From: Oscillospiraceae bacterium
Lineage (GTDB): Bacteria; Bacillota; Clostridia; Oscillospirales; Ruminococcaceae
Assembly (NCBI GenBank): GCA_017410745.1
Contig: JAFPPJ010000160.1
Location: 1 to 16,029 of the forward strand
Reading direction: 5' to 3'
Length of the DNA: 16,029 nucleotides
Part shown: in pieces, positions 8,460 to 13,040 of the stretch
How the letters are laid out: every line of letters starts with the position of its first letter
How positions within the stretch are numbered: the stretch's first letter is position 1
Notes under the pieces: generated by a model
Databases searched by the model: none
Told to the model about the DNA's origin: nothing
Seen by the model: the letters and a program-made list of their open reading frames with translations, nothing else
Position numbers and translations under genes: made by a program

Positions 8460-9568
8460 TCCTCAACATCCCTCCCGAATATGCTCTCTATCGTGAACAG
8501 CACGCCGATGATCAGCACCATGACCGCAGCCATGACCAGTGCCGCCGACGAAAGCTTCTGATAGTCGAGCGTCCTGAACGTGTTGTTCATGAAATGCTGC
8601 AGCATGAACAGGTTCTCGTGGGGATAGTCGCCCGTCAGCAGGTATACCTCGCGGAACAGCTTGAACGAGTTTATCAGGGACATTATCGTCACGAACATGA
8701 ATGTGGGCGAAAGATAGCGGAATTTGATATGCACCATTCTCCACATCGGGGATGCGCCCTCAAGGTCTGCCACTTCTATGAGATCCTTGGGTATATTGTT
8801 GAGTGCCGAGAGGAAGAGTATCATGTTGTATCCGAGATTCTTCCACAGGAACAGCAGCACTATGACTATCATGGACTTGTCGGATTTGAGCCAGTCTATG
8901 CTGCCCCAGTCCGTAAGGGGATGAGGTGCGCCGCCGAACATCGTGGTCACGGTATCGTCTATGCAGTGTATGAGCGTACCGATATGTGACTTCTGCAGCC
9001 ATGTCAGCATTGCATTGACCGAGCCCGTATGGTGGAACATTACCTGCCATATCAGCACGACCGATGCCACAGGCACCATCATCGGCGAAAGGAAGAACGT
9101 TCTCAGCATGCTCTTCCCGGGTATCTTGGAATTGAGCACGTTCGCAAGCATCAGCGAAAGTATTACCGCTGCCGGCACTGCCGTGAAGGACAGCAGCATA
9201 GTATTCTTTCCTGCTGTCGTGAACGCAAGGCTGCCGAACAGGTTCTTGAAGTTCTGTATGCCCACGAACTGCTTGGATATGGGATTATCAACGATGGAGT
9301 AGAACGCAACTATGAACGAAGGCACTATGTAGAACAGCAGCACTCCGGCAAGTGACGGTATGAGCAGGAGCCTTGCCATCGGAGTATTCGGGTCGGTTAT
9401 GTCCTTCTTCATCCGCTTCTTCCGGGTCGGCTTCTTTTTCTTTGCATCGGCCTCAGCCGTCTTCGCAGCCTGAGCAGCGATCTTGTTCACCGTATCAGCG
9501 GCGGGCTTATCCGCGGAAGCATTCTTTGCTGCTGCATCTTTGCTGTCGGGTATATTATCTGTTTTCAA
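8456..9568 (-). CDS. Carbohydrate ABC transporter permease, MalF-like, with Ala/Lys-rich N-terminal tail
   Basis: This is the first gene of the six-gene operon; it encodes 370 residues. The start is a TTG at 9566-9568, placed by an AGGAGG nine bases upstream. Residues 1-60 are a low-complexity Ala/Lys/Asp tail ending in a basic patch (KKKKPTRKKRMKKD), not typical for the family. The membrane part starts at about 65 (ARLLLIPSLAGVLLFYIVP) with six or so helices. A loop at about 180-230 is probably extracellular. The EAA loop is at about 265-287 (EVADLEGASPMWRMVHIKF); here Glu-Val-Ala replaces Glu-Ala-Ala, a tolerated variant. It overlaps the MalG-like gene by 4 bp, and together they should form the import channel. 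A sigma-A-type promoter lies about 70 bases upstream. Confidence 0.9.
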   Translation of the reverse strand: MKTDNIPDSKDAAAKNASADKPAADTVNKIAAQAAKTAEADAKKKKPTRKKRMKKDITDPNTPMARLLLIPSLAGVLLFYIVPSFIVAFYSIVDNPISKQFVGIQNFKNLFGSLAFTTAGKNTMLLSFTAVPAAVILSLMLANVLNSKIPGKSMLRTFFLSPMMVPVASVVLIWQVMFHHTGSVNAMLTWLQKSHIGTLIHCIDDTVTTMFGGAPHPLTDWGSIDWLKSDKSMIVIVLLFLWKNLGYNMILFLSALNNIPKDLIEVADLEGASPMWRMVHIKFRYLSPTFMFVTIMSLINSFKLFREVYLLTGDYPHENLFMLQHFMNNTFRTLDYQKLSSAALVMAAVMVLIIGVLFTIESIFGRDVEE

Positions 9569-9642
9569 AGGCTCGCTCCTCCTGTCTTAGTCATTCTATC
9601 CCATTTATTGTCATTTACTTTATCATTTTGTCAAACACAGTT

Positions 9643-9671
9643 ATTATACATCAAAACCGCGTAGTTTTCAA
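9643..9671 (-). promoter_or_regulatory. Promoter of the six-gene transporter operon
   Basis: On the minus strand the -35 box TTGAAA (9666-9671) and the -10 box TATAAT (9643-9648) are 17 bp apart. The predicted start is near 9636, giving a leader of about 68 bases before the TTG start codon. The leader shows no obvious riboswitch or terminator hairpin. Confidence 0.65.
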
Positions 9672-9983
9672 GGTTTTTTCTAAAATTTCACTAAATTTTG
9701 ACCATTTGCCGCAATAGCTTTCGTTAACCGTGTTTTTTTATGTATACTTTCAATATTCATAAAAAAAGTACCATCGAATTTGAAAAAACATAAATTTCAG
9801 CGCATTCCCCATTTTTTGCGCTCTTATCCTGACGATAAATGTGCAAATTTCCATCGTCCCGAAACCGGTCGGATATTGACGCTTTTTGCATTGTGCAAAT
9901 GGCATAGATGTGCTAACTTGGCATCGACTGTTTAATGTGCATATCGCACAAGCGAATGGAATTTTCGGAGCGGTCATGCGGAT

Positions 9984-10012
9984 TTGCAATTTTCCCACCT
10001 ATGCGGTATGAT
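9984..10012 (+). promoter_or_regulatory. Promoter of the ECF S component gene
   Basis: The -35 box TTGCAA (9984-9989) and the -10 box TATGAT (10007-10012) are separated by exactly 17 bp. The predicted start is near 10019, leaving a leader of under 30 bases, too short for a riboswitch. The perfect inverted repeat TGTGC-N5-GCACA lies 33 bases upstream of the -35 box. Confidence 0.6.
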
Positions 10013-10046
10013 TTAATCACAAACAAACACAAAGGAAGTGGCAAAA

Positions 10047-10631
10047 ATGAAAAACAAAACCAACTATGTGATACTGAGGATCGTTACCGTAGGCCTTATG
10101 GCTGCACTTGTATTTATCGGCAACTATTTTCAGATCAAGATACCCAACGGCGGACTCGTTACCCGCATCCACCTCGGCAACTCCATGTGCCTTCTGGCAG
10201 GTCTGCTTTTCGGAGGCATACAGGGCGGTCTCTCTTCGGGTATAGGCGCCGCTCTCTACGATATGCTCGACCCGGTATATATCACCTCCGCGCCCTATAC
10301 CTTCCTGTCAAAGTTCGCAATGGGCTTCACCGCGGGCATACTCCGCCGCAAGGGTCACAACAAGGCGGCTGTTATCGGTGCTGCTGCTGCAGGACAGGTA
10401 GTATACATCATACTCTACCTTGCAAAGACCTATGTATCCCAGATACTTCTCGGTGAGCCTTCTTCCGTAGCGCTCGCCAAGGTAGGCGTAAACGCGCTGA
10501 CATCCTCCATAAACGGCATACTTGCTGTAGTGATCGCAGTACCCCTTTACTTCGCACTCGAGCATTCGCTCCGTCAGACCGGCTTCGCTGAGATCATCAA
10601 CGGCAGAAAGTCCGAACCCGCAAAGGCATAG
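10047..10631 (+). CDS. ECF transporter S component, substrate unknown
   Basis: This is a 194-residue membrane protein with about six hydrophobic segments and no ATPase or signal peptide. The ATG at 10047 has AGGAAG eight bases before it; a GTG at 10038 would abut the ribosome site and is unlikely. The sequence has the small, Gly/Ala-rich helices of ECF S components, with a family-like motif in the middle (LLFGGIQGGLSSGIGAAL, then APYTFLSKFAMGFTAGILRR). S components capture a vitamin or metal and associate with a shared EcfA-EcfA'-EcfT module, not present in this window. I cannot assign the substrate: the neighbours give no biosynthetic clue. It appears to be transcribed alone, from its own promoter to a strong terminator. 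Confidence 0.8.
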   Translation: MKNKTNYVILRIVTVGLMAALVFIGNYFQIKIPNGGLVTRIHLGNSMCLLAGLLFGGIQGGLSSGIGAALYDMLDPVYITSAPYTFLSKFAMGFTAGILRRKGHNKAAVIGAAAAGQVVYIILYLAKTYVSQILLGEPSSVALAKVGVNALTSSINGILAVVIAVPLYFALEHSLRQTGFAEIINGRKSEPAKA

Positions 10632-10646
10632 ATCATACATACACAT

Positions 10647-10678
10647 AAAAAGCGGTCATCATGAGATGACCGCTTTTT
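10647..10678. terminator. Strong bidirectional intrinsic terminator
   Basis: A perfect 14-bp stem with a 4-base loop: AAAAAGCGGTCATC (10647-10660), ATGA, GATGACCGCTTTTT (10665-10678). The 3' arm ends in five T on either strand. On the plus strand it ends the S-component gene 16 bases after its stop. On the minus strand it would end any transcript coming from about 10737. Confidence 0.88.
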
Positions 10679-10737
10679 ATGGAAAGATTTTAAGAGAGGA
10701 TAGTGTTATGTTTGAAACATTACGCTTGACTCGTCAT
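10647..10737 (-). ncRNA. Candidate small RNA, about 90 nt
   Basis: A good minus-strand promoter (10744-10772) points into 90 bases with no gene and then the strong terminator. The predicted RNA has a small palindrome (ATGTTTCAAACAT), an unpaired C-rich stretch (ATCCTCTCTTAAAATC) and a terminator stem. CCUCUC-type single-stranded motifs are common in Gram-positive small RNAs that pair with ribosome sites (established knowledge). Expression is an inference. The alternative is that the promoter match is chance, or that the opposite strand codes an 18-residue peptide. Confidence 0.35.
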
Positions 10738-10764
10738 GTTTGTATTATACTACATTCTCACTAA
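10708..10764 (+). CDS. Possible 18-residue small ORF
   Basis: The ATG at 10708 is preceded by AGAGAGGA at 7 bases, and the frame reads MFETLRLTRHVCIILHSH then TAA. I see no plus-strand promoter between it and the terminator at 10647-10678, and the peptide matches nothing I recognise. It overlaps the candidate small RNA in antisense. More likely than not it is chance. Confidence 0.15.
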   Translation: MFETLRLTRHVCIILHSH

Positions 10765-10772
10765 ATAATCAA
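10744..10772 (-). promoter_or_regulatory. Orphan minus-strand promoter
   Basis: -35 TTGATT (10767-10772), 17-bp spacer, -10 TATAAT (10744-10749). No protein gene lies downstream before the terminator at 10647-10678, so it would drive the candidate small RNA. It lies downstream of the HIT gene on the same strand. Confidence 0.5.
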
Positions 10773-10794
10773 TTCATGATTTGCACATAAATTA

Positions 10795-10828
10795 AGGCTG
10801 TATTTGTGGCAATTTGCCAATACAGCCT
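10795..10828. terminator. Hairpin downstream of the HIT gene, possible terminator
   Basis: AGGCTGTATT (10795-10804) pairs perfectly with AATACAGCCT (10819-10828), and the 14-base loop contains a further GGCAA/TTGCC pairing. It lies 37 bases after the HIT stop on the minus strand. The following bases are TTAATTT, a weak T-tract, so termination may be partial. On the plus strand it is followed by AAATTTTAT. Confidence 0.5.
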
Positions 10829-10864
10829 AAATTTTATATGTACTCTTGTTTAATATTCACATAA

Positions 10865-11203
10865 TCAGCCTGCAGGCCATGTGAACTCTCTGCCTGCCAT
10901 TACATGGAAATGCAGATGCGGTACTGTCTGACCTGCGGAAACGCCGCAGTTGGACACTACCCTGAAGCCGTCGGTCATGCCCTTATCCTTCGAGACCTGT
11001 GCTATCTTCTCGAATATATGGGACACATACGCGGAATTTTCCTCATTCACCTCTGCGCACGAGCCTATATGCTTCTTCGGTATGAAGAGTATGTGTGTGG
11101 GTGCCTTCGGGTCGATATCATTGAAGGCAAGGCACATATCGTCCTCATACACCTTCGTTGAAGGTATCTCGCCGTTTATTATCTTACAGAACAAACAATC
11201 CAT
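10865..11203 (-). CDS. hinT: HIT family (HINT-type) purine nucleotide hydrolase
   Basis: The product is 112 residues, a normal length for HinT. The histidine triad HLHFH is at 96-100, followed by VMAGR, and the protein ends in WPAG, as members of the family do (usually WPPG). A CxxC pair is at Cys3-Cys6 (MDCLFCKIINGEIPS). The hydrophobic core motifs AFNDIDPKAPTHILFIPKKHI are typical. Family members are cytoplasmic dimers that hydrolyse nucleoside phosphoramidates such as aminoacyl-AMP; the true cellular role is unsettled. The ATG at 11203 has AGGAGGAGC eight bases upstream. A longer reading frame to 11323 is rejected because it would run through the promoter. The gene is monocistronic, with a consensus promoter and a CCGG-N4-CCGG hairpin in the leader. 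Confidence 0.93.
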   Translation of the reverse strand: MDCLFCKIINGEIPSTKVYEDDMCLAFNDIDPKAPTHILFIPKKHIGSCAEVNEENSAYVSHIFEKIAQVSKDKGMTDGFRVVSNCGVSAGQTVPHLHFHVMAGREFTWPAG

Positions 11204-11240
11204 AAAAGCTCCTCCTGTCCGGTCTTCCGGTTTTTTTCTG

Positions 11241-11269
11241 ATTATACCACAATCTCCCCTCTCTGTCAA
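11241..11269 (-). promoter_or_regulatory. Consensus sigma-A promoter of the HIT gene
   Basis: Exact consensus: TTGACA (11264-11269), 17-bp spacer, TATAAT (11241-11246). The start is near 11234, about 30 bases before the ATG, with an AGGAGG site in between. This suggests strong constitutive expression. Confidence 0.8.
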
Positions 11270-11270
11270 G

Positions 11271-11369
11271 GTCGGCACGGCCGACAGCGATTTCGTTGAT
11301 GTTTGCCTGCAAATTCGTCTCATTTGCGGCTCGGTATATTTTTTTCACTGTCGGCAAAGCCGACAGTGA
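11271..11369. repeat. Pair of GTCGGC-N3-GCCGAC palindromes (likely dispersed intergenic repeat)
   Basis: Two related hairpins: GTCGGC-ACG-GCCGAC at 11271-11285, and an 11-bp stem TCACTGTCGGC-AAA-GCCGACAGTGA at 11345-11369. They share the core and the CAG(C/T)GA flank. Neither is followed by a T-tract on its own 3' side; the seven T run lies 5' of the second hairpin on the plus strand, so they are poor terminators. They look like a REP/MITE-type intergenic element. Only these copies are in the window. Confidence 0.55.
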
Positions 11370-11408
11370 CCCGATACACATTTGCATCAATATACCCCAC
11401 TTCCTGTC

Positions 11409-11436
11409 CACTGACCACTATCCACTGTTCACTATC
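11409..11436. repeat. Four tandem heptamers CACT(G/A)(A/T)(C/T)
   Basis: Units CACTGAC, CACTATC, CACTGTT, CACTATC lie end to end, 28 bp in all. The pattern is a degenerate 7-bp tandem repeat in non-coding DNA. Confidence 0.6.
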
Positions 11437-11470
11437 CCCTCTCCCCTGCAAATCAAACCTTCCGGCTAAA

Positions 11471-11498
11471 CCCTAGACCCTATACCCTATACCCTAGA
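11471..11498. repeat. Four tandem heptamers CCCTA(G/T)A
   Basis: Units CCCTAGA, CCCTATA, CCCTATA, CCCTAGA lie end to end, again 28 bp, and are followed by an AT-only stretch. The period and copy number match those of the CACT tract 34 bp upstream. Confidence 0.65.
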
Positions 11499-11551
11499 TA
11501 TAATATATATACTATGTCAAAAAGCGTGATAAAAGATTGTATGAAATACCA

Positions 11552-11580
11552 TTGCAAAAGATCGTACTACATGATATAAT
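11552..11580 (+). promoter_or_regulatory. Promoter of the panT-coaX operon
   Basis: -35 TTGCAA (11552-11557), 17-bp spacer, -10 TATAAT (11575-11580). The start is near 11587, inside a palindrome, giving a leader of about 63 bases. The leader holds a small CCCCT-GCAAG-AGGGG hairpin (11612-11626) and the AAGGAGGA ribosome site. Confidence 0.72.
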
Positions 11581-11613
11581 ACAATTGTATTGTATCCATG
11601 TTGTATTGTATCC
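11578..11613 (+). promoter_or_regulatory. Operator-like palindrome and direct repeats at the panT start site
   Basis: AATACAATTGTATT is a perfect 14-bp palindrome (11578-11591) overlapping the -10 box and transcription start. TTGTATTGTATCC occurs twice exactly (11585-11597, 11601-11613), 16 bp apart. This placement would suit a repressor of the pantothenate operon. The regulator is unknown. Confidence 0.5.
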
Positions 11614-11649
11614 CCTGCAAGAGGGGAACGGTAACAAGGAGGATGTTAT

Positions 11650-12222
11650 ATGAAAAACATGAACACAAGAACGATAGCAGGGGTAGGGATCCTGACAGCC
11701 ATGGTCATCGTGCTGCAGATACTCTCTTCTCACATCCATTTCGGCCCCTTCTCTATCACACTCGCTCTCATGCCCATCGTTATCGGTGCCGCACTCTACG
11801 GATGGAAGGCCGGCGCATGGCTCGGCTTCGTATTCGGATGCATAACACTCACTGATGCAGCTGCATTCATGGCTATCAACGCACCCGGTACTATCATCAC
11901 CTGCCTCGGCAAGGGCGCTCTCGCAGGACTGGCTGCAGGACTTGTCTATTCCGCAGTCTCCAAGAAGAACCGTCTCACAGGCATCATCTCCGCCGCAGTA
12001 GTATGCCCGTTAGTGAACACTGGTGTATTCGTGCTCGGATGCCTTGCATTCTTTATGAACACCATCACAGAATGGGCTGCAGGCTCTAATGCGATACTGT
12101 TTATCTTCACCGGTCTCATCGGCGTGAACTTCTTCGTTGAACTCGGTGTCAACCTGCTTCTGAGCTCTGTAGTTGAGCGTATCCTCAATGCAGTAGCACC
12201 GAAGTCTTTCCAGACAGCATAA
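11650..12222 (+). CDS. panT: ECF transporter S component, probably pantothenate-specific
   Basis: The product is 190 residues with about six hydrophobic segments (near 10-27, 36-50, 53-67, 85-103, 109-134 and 152-178). AAGGAGGA lies six bases before the ATG. The Gly/Ala-rich helices and charged loop pattern (VIGAALYGWKAGAWLGF, APGTIITCLGKGALAGLAAGL) fit the ECF S-component family. It sits 10 bp ahead of a CoaX-like pantothenate kinase gene in the same operon, which strongly suggests pantothenate as substrate (inference from context; PanT-coa linkage is a known arrangement). It would need a shared EcfA-EcfA'-EcfT energising module encoded elsewhere. An operator-like palindrome overlaps the operon's start site. 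Confidence 0.85.
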   Translation: MKNMNTRTIAGVGILTAMVIVLQILSSHIHFGPFSITLALMPIVIGAALYGWKAGAWLGFVFGCITLTDAAAFMAINAPGTIITCLGKGALAGLAAGLVYSAVSKKNRLTGIISAAVVCPLVNTGVFVLGCLAFFMNTITEWAAGSNAILFIFTGLIGVNFFVELGVNLLLSSVVERILNAVAPKSFQTA

Positions 12223-12232
12223 AGGAGCACAT

Positions 12233-12997
12233 ATGATACTTGCTGTAGATGTCGGGAACACCGTGACCGCCGTAGGAGGCTTTTCGGACGGTATACTCTT
12301 CACCGAAAGGCTGTCTACCGAAAGAAGCGCTACGGAGTTTGAATATGCGATGAAGCTGCGCAGTGTATGCAAGCTGTACGGGCACAGCACCGACAGTATC
12401 GAAGGCGCAGTGGTATCATCGGTAGTACCGACACTTACGGACACGATCTGCCGCGGTATCATGAAGCTTGGCATCAGCAATGTCAAGACAGTAGGCCCGG
12501 GCATAAAGACGGGGCTGTCCATCAGGATAGACGATCCCGCACAGCTCGGCAGCGGTCTTGTGACACAGGCTGTAGCCGCCGCGAATGAATACCCCTGCCC
12601 AGTTATAATAATAGATATGGGCACAGCGATAAGCATCGGCGTTGTCGATAAGAACCGCTGCTACATAGGCGGCGTGCTGATGCCCGGGATACAGATATCG
12701 GCGGATGCCCTTCGCAAAAGGACATCGCAGCTGCCGAACATCCCTCTCTCGGATGCCCCCCGCCGCGTGATATGCACGAACACCGTTGACTGTATGCGGT
12801 CGGGCGCATTGTACGGCACAGCATGTGCCATAGACGGTCTCATCGACCGCATGAGCGAGGAGCTCGGATGTACCCCGTCTCTTGTAGCCACGGGCAGCCC
12901 CGCAGAGAAGATCGCCGCTCTGACACGTCACAAGCTCACAATAGATCCCCTTCTCGCAATGAAGGGACTTTATATGATATATAATAAAAACAGATGA
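12233..12997 (+). CDS. coaX: Type III pantothenate kinase CoaX-like protein with altered active-site motifs
   Basis: The product is 254 residues, normal for CoaX. AAAGGAG precedes the ATG. CoaX uses ATP to phosphorylate pantothenate in the first step of CoA synthesis and is a cytoplasmic dimer of the ASKHA fold. Motifs in order: DVGNT at 6-10 (phosphate loop, intact), GPGIKTGL at 88-95, GSGL at 106-109 where the family has GADR or GSDL, DMGTA at 128-132 followed by IS where TT is usual, YIGGVLMPGI at 144-153, and TGS at 220-222 where TGG is usual. The Asp of the GxD motif, the presumed catalytic base, is thus Gly108 (codon GGT, one base from GAT). The reading frame is otherwise intact. It is either a diverged enzyme, an inactive paralog or a sequence variant. 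Its co-operonic panT supports a pantothenate-related role. Confidence 0.85.
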   Translation: MILAVDVGNTVTAVGGFSDGILFTERLSTERSATEFEYAMKLRSVCKLYGHSTDSIEGAVVSSVVPTLTDTICRGIMKLGISNVKTVGPGIKTGLSIRIDDPAQLGSGLVTQAVAAANEYPCPVIIIDMGTAISIGVVDKNRCYIGGVLMPGIQISADALRKRTSQLPNIPLSDAPRRVICTNTVDCMRSGALYGTACAIDGLIDRMSEELGCTPSLVATGSPAEKIAALTRHKLTIDPLLAMKGLYMIYNKNR

Positions 12998-13008
12998 TAC
13001 AATACACA

Positions 13009-13035
13009 GCGGCTCTGAGCGATGCTCAGAGCCGC
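13009..13035. terminator. Hairpin between convergent coaX and GH43 genes
   Basis: A perfect 12-bp stem, GCGGCTCTGAGC (13009-13020) and GCTCAGAGCCGC (13024-13035), with loop GAT. It lies 11 bases after the coaX stop and 5 bases beyond the GH43 stop. It is followed by ATTTATCATTT on the plus strand and by TGTGTATTG on the minus strand, so the T-tracts are broken. Confidence 0.72.
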
Positions 13036-13040
13036 ATTTA

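Larger units (their letters stand above)
9597..10046. other. Divergent AT-rich intergenic region (450 bp) with promoter elements and TGTGC repeats
   Basis: I see no convincing gene here; an 82-codon minus-strand reading frame at 9750-9998 has no family features. The region holds the operon promoter on the left and the S-component promoter on the right. TGTGCAAAT occurs twice (9840-9848, 9892-9900). TTTGCA-TTG-TGCAAA is an inverted repeat at 9885-9899. TGTGC-N5-GCACA is another at 9936-9950. A 6-bp inverted repeat, AGCGCA/TGCGCT, lies at 9799-9822. These may be regulator sites for one or both divergent units. Confidence 0.5.
11204..11649. other. Repeat-rich intergenic region (446 bp) between divergent HIT and panT genes
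   Basis: It holds no credible gene. From left to right it carries the HIT leader and promoter, the paired palindromes, two heptamer tracts, an AT-rich run, and the panT promoter with operator-like repeats. The centre (11370-11470) contains nothing else I can name. Confidence 0.6.

Noticed and set aside
9750..9998. 82-codon minus-strand open frame in the divergent gap
   Set aside because: It has no recognisable family, a composition like random AT-rich DNA, and overlaps the promoter of the S-component gene.
11345..11369. Intrinsic terminator for the HIT or panT unit
   Set aside because: The hairpin is followed by ACCCG on the plus strand and by A residues on the minus strand; the T run is on the wrong side.
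11471..11498. CCCTATA units as telomere-like or CRISPR repeats
   Set aside because: Only four 7-bp units with no spacers; the organism is bacterial and the tract is a simple tandem repeat.
11587..11649. Riboswitch or T-box upstream of panT
   Set aside because: The leader is about 63 bases with only a 5-bp hairpin and no terminator or known riboswitch core.
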